Origin: Oceanimonas marisflavi
GTDB taxonomy: Bacteria; Pseudomonadota; Gammaproteobacteria; Enterobacterales; Aeromonadaceae
Length of the DNA: 38,872 bases
NCBI RefSeq assembly: GCF_003049725.1
Contig: NZ_QAGM01000026.1
Coordinates: 1-38,872, forward strand
Reading direction: 5' to 3'
Made by a program: the position numbers and the translations under genes. The notes beneath the pieces are model-generated. The model saw only the letters and a program-made list of their open reading frames with translations. It ran no database searches and was not told the origin of the DNA. This document shows positions 17,622-30,243 of this stretch, piece after piece. Each line of letters begins with the position of its first letter. The stretch's first letter is position 1.

Positions 17622-18722
17622 ATGCAGTTTACCATCAGCCGCGAAGCCCTGTTGCGCCCCCTGCAACTGGTATCCAGTGCCCTGGGAGGCCGGCCCAACC
17701 TGCCGATCCTCAACAATATTCTGCTGAGCGTCGGCGACGACGCCCTGTCGATGACCGGCACCGATACCGAAGTGGAAATGGTGGCCCGGGTGCCGCTGGA
17801 AGGCAACGTCACCGCCGGCCGCACGACGGTGCCGGCGCGCAAGCTGCTGGACATCTGTCGGGGCCTACCCGACGGCGCCGGGCTGACCTTCAGCCAGGAA
17901 GGGGATCGTCTGCTGCTGCGCTCCGGTCGCAGCCGCTTCAACCTGTCCACCCTGCCGGCGGAAGACTTTCCCAATATCGAGGAATGGAGTTCTGAGCTGG
18001 AGTTCGACATCAACCAGCTGGCACTGAAGAAGCTGATTGAAGCCACCCAGTTCTCCATGGCCATTCAGGACGTGCGCTACTACCTCAACGGCATGCTGTT
18101 TGAAACCGATGGTCACAGCCTGCGCACCGTGGCCACCGACGGTCACCGTCTGGCTACCTGTCAGCGCGAGCTGGAGCAGGAACTGCCGGCTCAGCAGGTG
18201 ATAGTGCCGCGCAAGGGCGTACTGGAGCTGGCCAAGCTGCTGGAGCACGAGGATCAGGACGTGCGCTTGCAGGTGGGCAAAAACAACCTGCGCGCCGTGA
18301 CGCAGGGCTTTATTTTCACCTCCAAGCTGGTGGACGGTCGCTTTCCCGATTACCGCCGGGTGCTGCCCCGGGAAAGCGACAAGACCCTGATCTGCGATCG
18401 GGAAGGGCTCAAGCAGGCCTTTACCCGGGCGGCCATTCTGTCCAACGAAAAATTCCGCGGCGTGCGCCTCAACCTGCAGCAGCAGACCCTGAAGATCACC
18501 GCCAACAACCCGGAGCAGGAAGAGGCGGAAGAGGTGCTGGATGTCAACTATGAGGGCAGCGATCTGGAAATCGGCTTTAACGTCTCCTATGTGCTCGATG
18601 TGCTCGGCACCCTCAAATCGGAGCAGGTCAAAATCAGCCTGAAGGACGCCAGCAGCAGTGGCCTGATCGAAGCCGAAGACAACGGCGATGCCCTCTACGT
18701 GGTGATGCCCATGCGGCTGTAA
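17622..18722 (+). CDS. dnaN: DNA polymerase III beta sliding clamp
   Basis: DnaN is the ring-shaped dimer that tethers polymerase III and other proteins to DNA. The 366-residue length and its three repeated clamp domains (about 1-120, 125-245, 246-366) are standard, with the N terminus MQFTISREALLRPLQ and the C terminus VVMPMRL typical of gammaproteobacteria. The start follows GGAGAGCACC and is 12 bases after dnaA. recF starts one base after its stop codon, so the three genes are tightly coupled. Confidence 0.99.
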   Translation: MQFTISREALLRPLQLVSSALGGRPNLPILNNILLSVGDDALSMTGTDTEVEMVARVPLEGNVTAGRTTVPARKLLDICRGLPDGAGLTFSQEGDRLLLRSGRSRFNLSTLPAEDFPNIEEWSSELEFDINQLALKKLIEATQFSMAIQDVRYYLNGMLFETDGHSLRTVATDGHRLATCQRELEQELPAQQVIVPRKGVLELAKLLEHEDQDVRLQVGKNNLRAVTQGFIFTSKLVDGRFPDYRRVLPRESDKTLICDREGLKQAFTRAAILSNEKFRGVRLNLQQQTLKITANNPEQEEAEEVLDVNYEGSDLEIGFNVSYVLDVLGTLKSEQVKISLKDASSSGLIEAEDNGDALYVVMPMRL

Positions 18723-18723
18723 C

Positions 18724-22240
<3,517 letters not shown>

Positions 22241-22262
22241 CAGCCGGTTTGTGCACCGACAC

Positions 22263-22290
22263 AAAGGCAGCCTGCGGGCTGCCTTTTTTT
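22263..22290 (+). terminator. Rho-independent terminator after gyrB
   Basis: AAAGGCAGCC (22263-22272) and GGCTGCCTTT (22277-22286) form a 10-bp stem with a four-base loop, followed by a T run to 22290. Confidence 0.95.
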
Positions 22291-22298
22291 ATGTCTGT

Positions 22299-22389
22299 TG
22301 TAGGCGCCACTTTAGTTGGCGCAAACTCGCAGGCAATGGTGTATCCAAGGCCTGCTCCGCAGGCCCTGCCAGCTAAAGCGGCAGCTACA
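22299..22389. repeat. REP/BIME-like inverted repeat element
   Basis: Two imperfect copies face each other: TGTAGGCGCCACTTTAGTTGG at 22299-22319 and, inverted, one whose complement begins TGTAGCTGCCGCTTTAGCTGG at 22366-22389. Between them GGCCTGC-TCC-GCAGGCC (22349-22365) forms another perfect hairpin. The GTAG start and facing layout resemble RAYT-mobilised REP pairs. It lies between the gyrB terminator and ilvD. Confidence 0.6.
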
Positions 22390-22465
22390 GAATGCCGTCA
22401 CTCCGGTGCAGTGCGAAGCCGACTAGACTGGAATAAGCCACAGACTTAACGATAAGGGGAGCACC

Positions 22466-24151
22466 ATGAGCAACCACAGTCGCAAGTATTCCAGCCGGGT
22501 AGTGGACGGCATTGAGCGGGCGCCGGCCCGGGCCATGCTGCGGGCTACCGGCTTTGAAAACGACGACTTTCACAAGCCTCAGGTGGGCATTGCGTCCACC
22601 TGGAGCAACCTCACTCCCTGCAACATGCATATCAATGGTCTGGCGGAGGAGGCGGCCAAAGGGGCGGACGGCGCCGGTGGCAAAAGCATTATCTTCAATA
22701 CCATCACCATTTCCGACGGTATCGCCAACGGCACCGAAGGCATGAAATATTCCCTGGTGTCCCGGGAGATTATCGCCGATTCCATCGAGGCGGTGGCCGG
22801 TTGCGAAGGCTTTGACGGCCTGGTGGCCATCGGCGGCTGCGACAAGAACATGCCCGGCTGCCTGATCGGTCTGGCCCGGCTCAACCGGCCCTCGGTGTTT
22901 GTGTATGGCGGCACCATACTGCCGGGCGACAATCACACCGACATTATTTCAGTGTTTGAGGCGGTGGGCGCCCACGCCAAGGGCGACATGACCGCCATTG
23001 AAGTAAAGCAGATTGAAGACACCGCCATTCCCGGCCCGGGCTCCTGCGGCGGCATGTATACCGCCAACACCATGGCCTCGGCCATTGAGGTGATGGGCAT
23101 GAGCCTGCCGGGCAGCTCGGCCCAGAACGCCACCTCCGACACCAAGCTGAAAGACTGCCAGCGCGCCGGCGAGGCAGTGCTCAACCTGCTGAAACACAAT
23201 ATTTGTCCGTCCGATATCATGACCAGGCCCGCCTTTGAAAACGCCATCACCCTGGTGATTGCTCTTGGAGGGTCTACCAATGCGGTGCTGCATCTGCTGG
23301 CCATGGCCCATGCGGTGGGAGTGGAGCTGACTCTGGATGACTTCTCCCGTATCGGCAAACGGGTGCCGGTGCTGGCGGATCTGCGCCCCAGCGGCCATTA
23401 CATGATGTCGGAGCTGGTGGATATCGGCGGCATACTGCCGCTGATGAAAATGTTGCTCGATGCCGGTCTGCTGCACGGCGACTGCCTGACCGTGACCGGC
23501 AAGACCCTGGGCGAGAACCTGGCCGGGGTCAAACCTTACCCCGATGGCCAGAATATCATTCGCCCCCTCGATAACCCCATCAAGCCCGACAGCCATCTGC
23601 GCATTCTGCACGGCAACCTGGCGCCGGGTGGCGCCGTGGCCAAGATCACCGGCAAGGAGGGCCTGAGCTTTACCGGTCCGGCCCGGGTATTTGACTCGGA
23701 AGAGGAAACCCTGGCGTGTATTCTTGACGGCACTGTGCAGAAGGGGGATGTGGTGGTGATTCGCTACGAAGGGCCGAAGGGCGGCCCGGGCATGCGGGAA
23801 ATGCTGAGCCCTACCTCGGCCATTATGGGCAGAGGACTGGGCAAGGGGGTGGCGCTGATCACCGACGGCCGCTTTTCCGGCGGCAGTCACGGTTTTGTGG
23901 TGGGCCACGTGACCCCGGAAGCACGCCAGGGCGGGCCGCTGGCCATTGTGGAAGACGGCGACATTATCACCATAGACGCCGAGCACAACCGGCTGGAGCT
24001 GGAGCTGACCGACAGCGTGATCGCCGAGCGGCTGGCACGCTGGCAGCCACCCGAACCCAGATATCGCCGGGGCGTGCTGGCCAAATATGCCCGCACCGTG
24101 GGCTCGGCCTCTTATGGGGCGGTGACCGATGGCCGGGAAGATGGTCACTGA
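22466..24151 (+). CDS. ilvD: Dihydroxy-acid dehydratase, short [2Fe-2S] type
   Basis: IlvD dehydrates 2,3-dihydroxy-isovalerate and 2,3-dihydroxy-3-methylvalerate in valine, leucine and isoleucine synthesis. The 561-residue protein carries the cluster cysteines in TPCNMH (C52), [10 protein letters not shown] (C125, C132) and [14 protein letters not shown] (C194), and the late [15 protein letters not shown] motif. It is shorter than the roughly 616-residue enterobacterial enzyme and resembles the short form found in plants, cyanobacteria and Firmicutes, which I infer carries a [2Fe-2S] cluster. The start follows AAGGGGAGCACC. It stands alone, not in an ilv operon. Confidence 0.94.
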   Translation: MSNHSRKYSSRVVDGIERAPARAMLRATGFENDDFHKPQVGIASTWSNLTPCNMHINGLAEEAAKGADGAGGKSIIFNTITISDGIANGTEGMKYSLVSREIIADSIEAVAGCEGFDGLVAIGGCDKNMPGCLIGLARLNRPSVFVYGGTILPGDNHTDIISVFEAVGAHAKGDMTAIEVKQIEDTAIPGPGSCGGMYTANTMASAIEVMGMSLPGSSAQNATSDTKLKDCQRAGEAVLNLLKHNICPSDIMTRPAFENAITLVIALGGSTNAVLHLLAMAHAVGVELTLDDFSRIGKRVPVLADLRPSGHYMMSELVDIGGILPLMKMLLDAGLLHGDCLTVTGKTLGENLAGVKPYPDGQNIIRPLDNPIKPDSHLRILHGNLAPGGAVAKITGKEGLSFTGPARVFDSEEETLACILDGTVQKGDVVVIRYEGPKGGPGMREMLSPTSAIMGRGLGKGVALITDGRFSGGSHGFVVGHVTPEARQGGPLAIVEDGDIITIDAEHNRLELELTDSVIAERLARWQPPEPRYRRGVLAKYARTVGSASYGAVTDGREDGH

Positions 24152-24177
24152 ATGAGCAAAAAATTATTACCATGACG

Positions 24178-24206
24178 CTTGAAAGCGAAAAAGGCCGTCC
24201 CTATAT
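24178..24206 (+). promoter_or_regulatory. Sigma-32 heat-shock promoter of the ibp genes
   Basis: CTTGAAA (24178-24184), a 14-base spacer and CCCTATAT (24199-24206) closely match the sigma-32 consensus CTTGAAA-N13-15-CCCCATNT. It predicts a leader of about 85-90 bases before the first small heat-shock gene. Confidence 0.88.
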
Positions 24207-24212
24207 CTTTTA

Positions 24213-24299
24213 GTGAACAAGACGGGTCGCTCGGTTGAGGGCCCGCACCGCCCGTCCGGTTGGAGGGCAAACCAATATCGCTCACTGGAGGATAGATTT
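24213..24299 (+). promoter_or_regulatory. ROSE-like RNA thermometer upstream of first hsp20 gene
   Basis: The leader between promoter and ATG contains TCGCT (24278-24282), matching the ROSE UYGCU motif, which can pair with AGGA (24289-24292) of the ribosome-binding site and leave a bulged G. In E. coli ibpA such pairing hides the ribosome-binding site until the temperature rises. Confidence 0.65.
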
Positions 24300-24722
24300 A
24301 TGTCACGCTTTGATTTTTCACCCCTGTACCGCTCCGCCATCGGCTTTGATCGCCTGGCGTCTCTGATGGAAAACGCTGCCAGCAATGGCAACAACGGCAA
24401 CAGCGGTTATCCCCCCTACAATATCGAGCTGCTCAGTGAGAACCAGTACCGCATTTCCATGGCGGTGGCCGGTTTCGCCCGGGATGAGCTGGAGATCACC
24501 AGCCACGAGAACACCCTGATGGTGAAGGGCCACAAGGCACCTGAGCAGGGCAGCAGGAACTACCTGTATCAGGGCATTGCCGAGCGTGGCTTTGAGCGTC
24601 GCTTCCAGCTGGCCGACCACGTCAAGGTGACCGGCGCCGATCTGGAAAACGGCCTGCTGCACATCGATCTGGTGCGTGAAGTACCGGAAGCCGCCAAGCC
24701 GAGAACCATCAGCATCGGCTGA
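24300..24722 (+). CDS. ibpA: Small heat-shock protein, IbpA-like (Hsp20)
   Basis: A 140-residue Hsp20 chaperone that binds unfolding proteins and hands them to DnaK/ClpB. The N-terminal region [19 protein letters not shown] is typical of proteobacterial Ibp proteins. The alpha-crystallin domain runs from about 35 ([22 protein letters not shown]) to about 125, with the [18 protein letters not shown] strands, and it ends in the conserved ISI-type anchor (RTISIG). The ATG at 24300 follows GAGGATAGATTT. Control is likely double: a sigma-32 promoter and a leader thermometer. A second Hsp20 gene follows after 67 bases. Confidence 0.96.
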   Translation: MSRFDFSPLYRSAIGFDRLASLMENAASNGNNGNSGYPPYNIELLSENQYRISMAVAGFARDELEITSHENTLMVKGHKAPEQGSRNYLYQGIAERGFERRFQLADHVKVTGADLENGLLHIDLVREVPEAAKPRTISIG

Positions 24723-24789
24723 GCCCGGATCTGACAAACAACTTGTACAACACCCATTGACCTATTGCTTGCGATTGGAGGATAGGATT
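24723..24789 (+). promoter_or_regulatory. ROSE-like RNA thermometer upstream of second hsp20 gene
   Basis: TTGCT (24765-24769) matches the ROSE UYGCU motif and faces AGGA (24779-24782) in the ribosome-binding site of the next gene. No separate heat-shock promoter was found here, so this element probably acts within the shared transcript. Confidence 0.6.
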
Positions 24790-25233
24790 ATGAGTCGTTT
24801 TGATATGAGCCCCCTGTACCGCTCCGCCATTGGTTTTGATCGTCTGGTGGGGGATCTGGAGCACCTGCTGCACGGCAAGAGCGGTGAGCAGCCGCCCTAC
24901 AATATCGAGAAGCAGGACGATGACCGTTATCTGATCACGGTGGCGGTGGCCGGCTTCGCCGAGCGAGAGCTGGAGCTGTCGGTAGAGCAGAATACCCTGC
25001 TGGTAAAGGGCAAGCGCGAAAAGCCTGCCGAAGAAAGCCGTTATTTGTATCAGGGCATCAGCGAGGGAGACTTTGAGCTGAAGTTCCGGCTGGCGGACCA
25101 TGTTCAGGTAAAGGACGCCAAACTGGAGCACGGCCTGCTGCGTATCAGCCTGCTGCGGGAAGTGCCGGAAGCACTCAAGCCCCGCCGTATTGAAATCGGC
25201 CAGGGCCGTGCCCTGGAGCACAAGGGCAAATAA
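24790..25233 (+). CDS. ibpB: Small heat-shock protein, IbpB-like (Hsp20)
   Basis: A 147-residue Hsp20 paralogue of the preceding gene: [19 protein letters not shown], an alpha-crystallin domain from about 34 (PPYNIEKQDDDRYLITVAVAGF) and RIEIG near the end, followed by a lysine-rich tail. The two proteins are alike throughout, which suggests a tandem duplication that diverged into holdase partners, like IbpA/IbpB of E. coli. The ATG at 24790 is preceded by GGAGGATAGGATT. The A/B naming is by position only. A hairpin after its stop ends the transcript. Confidence 0.95.
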   Translation: MSRFDMSPLYRSAIGFDRLVGDLEHLLHGKSGEQPPYNIEKQDDDRYLITVAVAGFAERELELSVEQNTLLVKGKREKPAEESRYLYQGISEGDFELKFRLADHVQVKDAKLEHGLLRISLLREVPEALKPRRIEIGQGRALEHKGK

Positions 25234-25249
25234 CAAGTAGCGCGATAAC

Positions 25250-25276
25250 ACAACGCCGGCGAAAGCCGGCGTTGTT
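25250..25276. terminator. Hairpin terminator between convergent ibpB and avtA
   Basis: CAACGCCGGC (25251-25260), GAAA loop and GCCGGCGTTG (25265-25274) form a very stable stem. The T content that follows is only moderate on the plus strand. Confidence 0.75.
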
Positions 25277-25286
25277 GTATGTGTCT

Positions 25287-26546
25287 TTAGTCTTTGGCCT
25301 CACCATAAATCGCCAGTACTTCCTTTGCCAGTATCTCGATGCCGGCTTTGACGTCCGCTTCCGGCTGGGCGTAGTTGAGGCGAATGCATTGCTTGCTGTG
25401 GGCCCAGTTGTCGTCTTCGATACCGGGGAAGAAGTAGTGCCCCGGCACCACCAGCAGGCCTTTTTGCTTGAGGCGCTGATACAGCTCCTGACAGTGCCCC
25501 GGCAGATCCTCAAACCACAGCCACAGGAACAGCGCGCCTTCCGGTTTGTGAATATGGAACTGGGGCAGGGGAATGGCCTGTTGCAGCCATTCCACCGCCT
25601 GTTGTGCCTTGTTCTGATAGAAGGGCTTGATCACATCATTGCTCAGGCGAATGATGTCGCCGTTCTGAATCATCGGCAGGGTCAGGGCCGGGCCCATGCT
25701 GCCCGGTGCCAGGTTGACGATGCCGCTGATGTTGGTGATGGCCTGCACTATGGTGGGGTTGGCGATCACAATGCCGCAGCGCACCCCCGGCAGGCCCAGC
25801 TTGGACAGGCTCATGCACAGTATGGTGTTGTCGTTCCAGAACGGGGTGGCGTTGCTGAAAATGATATTGGGAAATGGGGTGCCGTAGGCGTTGTCGATCA
25901 GCAGGGGAATGCCCTTGTCTTGGGCAATCTGATCCAGATGGCGAATTTCTTCGTCGGTGAGCACGTTGCCGGTGGGGTTGGTGGGGCGGGATACGCAGAT
26001 AAGTCCGATGTCGTCGCCCACTTCCAGCCGGTCAAAGTCCACGTAGTACTTGAACATGCCATTCTCAAACTGCCGAATCTCCGGCTTGCAGGCCACAAAG
26101 TGGTCTTCGTCCAGGGCGCTGTCACCATAGCCGATGTATTCCGGTGCCAGGGGGAACAGCACCTTCTTTTTGCGGCCATCCGGGAACTCTCCTGCCAGCA
26201 GGTTGAACAGATAAAAGAAGGCGGTCTGGCTGCCGTTGGTCAGGGCGATGTTTTCCGGGCCCACCGGCCAGCCCAGCTCGCTGGAGAGGAGTTCGGACAG
26301 GGCGCGAATAAAGCTGTCTTTACCTTGAGGGCCGTCGTAATTGGCAATGGCTTTCAGCAGATCTCCGGTTTTAAGCAGTTGCTGGGCCTGAGTATCCAGA
26401 TAGGCCATCACTTCCGGAATGGCGGCCGGATTGCCGCCACCCAGCATAATGGTGTTGGGGGCGCTCAGGCCCTGGTTGAGATCGTCCATCAGCTGGGTAA
26501 TGCCGGAGTGACGGGTAAACTTCTGTCCGAAGGCTGAAAATTCCAT
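25287..26546 (-). CDS. avtA: Valine-pyruvate aminotransferase AvtA
   Basis: AvtA is a PLP-dependent class I/II aminotransferase that interconverts valine/2-ketoisovalerate with alanine/pyruvate. The 419-residue protein follows the E. coli enzyme closely: FSAFGQKFTRHSGITQLMDDLN at the start, MLGGGNPA, NYDGPQGK, LTNGSQTAFFYLFNLLAG, VSRPTNPTGNVLTDEE, and SLSKLGLPGVRCGI carrying the PLP lysine. The C-terminal KPEGALFLWLWFEDLP and RLNYAQPE also match. It is convergent with the ibp genes and downstream of a parS site. Its role complements the nearby ilvD in branched-chain amino-acid metabolism, though they are not one operon. Confidence 0.96.
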   Translation of the reverse strand: MEFSAFGQKFTRHSGITQLMDDLNQGLSAPNTIMLGGGNPAAIPEVMAYLDTQAQQLLKTGDLLKAIANYDGPQGKDSFIRALSELLSSELGWPVGPENIALTNGSQTAFFYLFNLLAGEFPDGRKKKVLFPLAPEYIGYGDSALDEDHFVACKPEIRQFENGMFKYYVDFDRLEVGDDIGLICVSRPTNPTGNVLTDEEIRHLDQIAQDKGIPLLIDNAYGTPFPNIIFSNATPFWNDNTILCMSLSKLGLPGVRCGIVIANPTIVQAITNISGIVNLAPGSMGPALTLPMIQNGDIIRLSNDVIKPFYQNKAQQAVEWLQQAIPLPQFHIHKPEGALFLWLWFEDLPGHCQELYQRLKQKGLLVVPGHYFFPGIEDDNWAHSKQCIRLNYAQPEADVKAGIEILAKEVLAIYGEAKD

Positions 26547-26638
26547 GTTCGAGCTACCAATTGCGATACGGTTACCAAAGCTTCACGGTATCCGATATTG
26601 CCATGGGTGTCGACCGGACGAAGGTCGGTATGACCCCC

Positions 26639-26654
26639 TGTTTCACGTGAAACA
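26639..26654. other. parS site 2 (ParB-binding) between avtA and an ABM gene
   Basis: A second perfect TGTTTCACGTGAAACA lies in the 118-bp avtA/ABM gap, about 6.9 kb from the recF copy. It is the core of a larger perfect 26-bp palindrome, 26634-26659 (five extra C/G pairs on each side). Confidence 0.9.
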
Positions 26655-26664
26655 GGGGGGTCAT

Positions 26665-27006
26665 TCAGTAAGTGTAAGTCTGAGTGGGGCGGGCAAACTT
26701 GGACGGTTTGGCTTCGTAGCTGACCTTCAATGCCAGTACCGTGCATTTCTCGTCCTGCTCCAGCAGCGGCGCCAGTTCACTGAGCATGCGCTGGCGTTCC
26801 GGTGAATTCTGCCAGTGCTCCCAGCTTTCTATGCTTCGCCAGTTGGAGATCACATAAAAATGGTTGGGGTGGTGCACATCCCGGTAGGCATCACCTTTCA
26901 AAAAACCGGGGCGTTCGGTAATCTGCAGCATCAGATTGCGGATGGTTTCCTGATAAATGGCTTCCAGTCCTTCCGCTATCCGGCGTTCAATAATGACCTT
27001 GATCAT
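26665..27006 (-). CDS. Antibiotic biosynthesis monooxygenase (ABM) domain protein
   Basis: A small protein of 113 residues with a ferredoxin-like ABM fold: IKVIIERRIAEGLEAIYQET, a central RPGFLKGDAYRDVHHPNHFYVISNW and IESWEHWQNSPERQRM. Members include small heme-degrading and quinol monooxygenases and many of unknown function; no catalytic assignment is possible here. Two ATGs are available, 27012 and 27006; AAGGA is 8 bases before the second but only 2 before the first, so the second is preferred. A parS palindrome lies just past its stop codon, at 26639-26654. Confidence 0.85.
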   Translation of the reverse strand: MIKVIIERRIAEGLEAIYQETIRNLMLQITERPGFLKGDAYRDVHHPNHFYVISNWRSIESWEHWQNSPERQRMLSELAPLLEQDEKCTVLALKVSYEAKPSKFARPTQTYTY

Positions 27007-27107
27007 CGGCATCGTCCTTGTGCGAGTTGAGTCACATTAATTATTAACACAAATCGGCGCACTATTGGTAAGACCAGAAAAACAAAAAGTCTGGGCTCAA
27101 CGGGCAC

Positions 27108-27132
27108 AAAAAAGCCCCGCGGGTGCGGGGCC
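27108..27132 (-). terminator. Rho-independent terminator after glyS
   Basis: GCCCCGC (27114-27120) and GCGGGGC (27125-27131) form the stem; on the minus strand six Ts follow (27113-27108). Confidence 0.92.
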
Positions 27133-27157
27133 TTGAATCACGGGTAAATGCTGCGGC

Positions 27158-29227
27158 TTATTGCAGCAAAGAAATATCGGCCACCCGCAGGAACAGGTTG
27201 CGCAGCTGGTTGAGCAGGGCCAGGCGGTTGAGGCGAATGGCCTCGTCGTCGGCCATTACCATTACCTGATCAAAGAAGGCGTCCACACTCTCGCGCAGTG
27301 AAGCCAGCTCGGCCAGGGCCTTGCTGTAGTCGCCGTCGGCAAACAGCGGCGCCAGACGCTCGGCCAGCTCGGCCACCTGAGCGGCCAGCACCTTCTCAGC
27401 CTCGTCCTGCAGCAGGCTGGCGTTTACGTCGGCGGGAATATCACCCTCGAACTTGGCCAGAATGTTGCCCACCCGCTTGTTGGCGGCGGCCAGGGCCGCG
27501 GCGGCATCCAGCTCGCGGAAGGCGCTGACCGCCTTCACCCGGGCGTCGAAATCGGCGGGGCGGGTGGGGCGGCGGGCCAGCACGGCCTGAATGACGTCCA
27601 CGCCATAGCCCAGATCCTGATACCAGGAGCGGAAGCGGCCCAGCATAAACTCCAGCACATCGCTGGCGACGTTGTCATTGGAGATCTTGTGGCCGTAGAG
27701 GGCGCGGGCCTGATCGATCAGCATCAGCAGATCCAGCCGGTAGCCTTTCTCCACAATAATGCGCAGGGCACCCAGGGCGGCGCGGCGCAGGGCAAAGGGG
27801 TCCTTGTCCCCCTTGGGCGCCTGACCGATGCCGAAGATACCCACCAGGGTATCCATCTTGTCGGCCAGAGCCACGGCGGCGGACACATCCTGGCCGGGCA
27901 GCGAGTCACCGGCAAAGCGCGGCTGATACTGCTCTTTCAGCGCCAGCGCCACTTGTTCCGGCTCGCCATCGTGGCGGGCGTAGTGCATGCCCATCACACC
28001 CTGAGTATCGGTGAACTCGAATACCATGTTGGTGACCAGATCGCACTTGGACAGCAGGCCGGCGCGCTCGGCCAGTGCCTGATCGGCGCCGATGGCGGCG
28101 GCCACATAGCTGGCCAGGGCGCTGATGCGCTCGGACTTTTCCTTTACCGTGCCCAGCTGCTTCTGGAACAGCACGCTGTCGAGCTGCTCCAGGCGGGACG
28201 CCAGGGTGGTCTTGCGGTCGGTATTAAAGAAGAACTCGGCGTCGGCCAGACGGGGGCGCACCACCTTCTCGTTGCCCTGAACGATCTGGCTCGGGTCCTT
28301 GGACTCGATATTGGTGACGAAGATAAACTTCGGCAGCAGTTTGCCGTCGGCGTCGTACACCGGGAAGTACTTCTGATCCCCCTTCATGGTGTACACCAGG
28401 GCTTCGGCCGGCACCTTGAGGAACTCGTCTTCAAAGGAGGCGGTCAGCACTACCGGCCATTCCACCAGCGAAGTCACTTCTTCCAGCAGATCTTCTTCAA
28501 GGTCGGCCACACCACCCACGGCGGCGGCGGCGTCCTTGACGCCGGCTTCAATAATGGCTTTGCGGCGCTCAAAGTCGGCCAGCACCTTGCCACGCTGCTC
28601 CAGCTGTTCGGCATAGTGGTCGGCGTGATCCAGCTGAAATTCCTGCTCACCCATAAAGCGGTGGCCGCGAATGGTGCGGGCAGAATCCACGCCCAGAATG
28701 GTGGCGGGCAGCAGTTCTTCGCCCAGCAGCAGGGTCAGGGTGTGCACCGGACGAATAAACTGGGTGGTCTTGTCGCCCCAGCGCATGGCCTTGGGGATCG
28801 GCAGCCTGTTCAGCGCCTGCTCCACCATGGCGGGCAGCAGCTCGGCGGCGGGCTGGCCCTGAATGTCGGCCACATGCACCAGCCATTCGCCCTTGTCGGT
28901 TTTCAGGCGGCCGGCCTGCTCCACGCTGATGCCGTTGCCCCGGGCCCAGCCCAGAGCAGCCTTGGTGGGGTTGCCGTCGGCGTCAAAGGCGGCTTGCACC
29001 GCAGGGCCGCGCTTTTCGACCTGTTTGTCGGGCTGGGCGGCGGCCAGCCGGCTGACCTGTACCGCCAGCCGGCGGGGGGCGGCGAACCAGCGAATGGACT
29101 CAAAGGCCAGAGCGGCGCTGTTGAGTTCGTTTTGCAGATTGTCGGCAAAGGCCTGACCCAGGCTGCGCAGGGCCTTGGGGGGCAGCTCTTCGGTGCCGAT
29201 TTCTACCAGGAAATTCTGTTCTGCCAT
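27158..29227 (-). CDS. glyS: Glycyl-tRNA synthetase beta subunit
   Basis: GlyS is the large subunit of the bacterial alpha2beta2 glycyl-tRNA synthetase; it holds the tRNA-binding parts. The 689-residue length is normal for the family. The N terminus [15 protein letters not shown], the core [34 protein letters not shown] and [16 protein letters not shown] are all characteristic, as is the C-terminal [22 protein letters not shown]. The ATG at 29227 follows AAGGATAAGGCC; upstream starts fall inside glyQ. It begins 4 bases after glyQ, so the subunits are co-translated. Confidence 0.98.
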   Translation of the reverse strand: MAEQNFLVEIGTEELPPKALRSLGQAFADNLQNELNSAALAFESIRWFAAPRRLAVQVSRLAAAQPDKQVEKRGPAVQAAFDADGNPTKAALGWARGNGISVEQAGRLKTDKGEWLVHVADIQGQPAAELLPAMVEQALNRLPIPKAMRWGDKTTQFIRPVHTLTLLLGEELLPATILGVDSARTIRGHRFMGEQEFQLDHADHYAEQLEQRGKVLADFERRKAIIEAGVKDAAAAVGGVADLEEDLLEEVTSLVEWPVVLTASFEDEFLKVPAEALVYTMKGDQKYFPVYDADGKLLPKFIFVTNIESKDPSQIVQGNEKVVRPRLADAEFFFNTDRKTTLASRLEQLDSVLFQKQLGTVKEKSERISALASYVAAAIGADQALAERAGLLSKCDLVTNMVFEFTDTQGVMGMHYARHDGEPEQVALALKEQYQPRFAGDSLPGQDVSAAVALADKMDTLVGIFGIGQAPKGDKDPFALRRAALGALRIIVEKGYRLDLLMLIDQARALYGHKISNDNVASDVLEFMLGRFRSWYQDLGYGVDVIQAVLARRPTRPADFDARVKAVSAFRELDAAAALAAANKRVGNILAKFEGDIPADVNASLLQDEAEKVLAAQVAELAERLAPLFADGDYSKALAELASLRESVDAFFDQVMVMADDEAIRLNRLALLNQLRNLFLRVADISLLQ

Positions 29228-29231
29228 GGCC

Positions 29232-30143
29232 TTATCCTTCCTTTTTGCACATGGGGAAACCGAGGGCCTCGCGGGACGCGTAATAGGCTTCGGCAACGGC
29301 CTTGGTCAGGGTGCGAATGCGCAGTATGTAGCGCTGACGCTCGGTGACCGAGATGGCCTTGCGGGCATCCAGCAGGTTAAAGGCGTGGCCGGCCTTGAGG
29401 ATGCGCTCGTAGGCGGGCAGCGGCAGGGGCTGCTCCAGCTCCAGCAGGTGCTGGCATTCCTTTTCGCACTGCTCGAAAAAGCCGAACAGGAAGTCGACAT
29501 CGGCATGCTCAAAGTTGTAGGTGGACTGCTCCACCTCGTTCTGATGAAAGATGTCACCGTAGGTGGTTTTGCCCAGAGGACCGTCGCACCATACCAGATC
29601 GTAGACCGAGTCCACGCCCTGAATGTACATGGCCAGGCGCTCCAGACCGTAGGTGATCTCGCCGGTCACCGGTTTGCACTCCAGACCGCCCACCTGCTGG
29701 AAGTAGGTGAACTGGGTCACTTCCATGCCGTTGAGCCAGACTTCCCAGCCCAGGCCCCAGGCGCCCAGGGTGGGGTTTTCCCAGTTGTCTTCCACGAAGC
29801 GGATATCATGTACCTGAGGGTCCAGACCCAGCGCCTCGAGCGAGCCCAGATACAGCTCCTGCAGGTTGTCGGGCGACGGCTTGATCATCACCTGAAACTG
29901 GTAGTAGTGCTGCAGACGGTTGGGGTTTTCGCCGTAACGGCCATCGGTAGGACGGCGGGAAGGCTGTACGTAGGCGGCGGCCATGGGCTCGGGGCCAATG
30001 GCGCGCAGGCAGGTCATGGGGTGGGAAGTGCCGGCACCCACTTCCATGTCCAGAGGCTGCACCACGGTGCAGCCCTGGCGGGCCCAGTAATCCTGCAATG
30101 TCAGGATCAGTCCCTGAAAGGTATTGATATCGAATTTTTGCAT
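29232..30143 (-). CDS. glyQ: Glycyl-tRNA synthetase alpha subunit
   Basis: GlyQ is the catalytic subunit that activates glycine and charges tRNA-Gly together with GlyS. The 303-residue protein opens with [20 protein letters not shown] and contains [19 protein letters not shown], the invariant [19 protein letters not shown] and the acidic [15 protein letters not shown]. It is highly conserved along its whole length. The ATG at 30143 gives the family start; a longer in-frame start at 30170 has no support. It is divergent from tag across a 100-bp gap. Confidence 0.99.
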   Translation of the reverse strand: MQKFDINTFQGLILTLQDYWARQGCTVVQPLDMEVGAGTSHPMTCLRAIGPEPMAAAYVQPSRRPTDGRYGENPNRLQHYYQFQVMIKPSPDNLQELYLGSLEALGLDPQVHDIRFVEDNWENPTLGAWGLGWEVWLNGMEVTQFTYFQQVGGLECKPVTGEITYGLERLAMYIQGVDSVYDLVWCDGPLGKTTYGDIFHQNEVEQSTYNFEHADVDFLFGFFEQCEKECQHLLELEQPLPLPAYERILKAGHAFNLLDARKAISVTERQRYILRIRTLTKAVAEAYYASREALGFPMCKKEG

Positions 30144-30243
30144 GATGTTAGCGCCTTGATATAGGTGCATTCTCTGAGTGAAACTAGGCTACCGAGTATA
30201 CCCGCTGGCCCGGTGCGAATATAGGCTGAATTGGGGAGGAGCC

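Noticed and set aside
26634-26659. parS palindrome as a Rho-independent terminator
   Set aside because: The stem is strong but no T run follows it on either strand.
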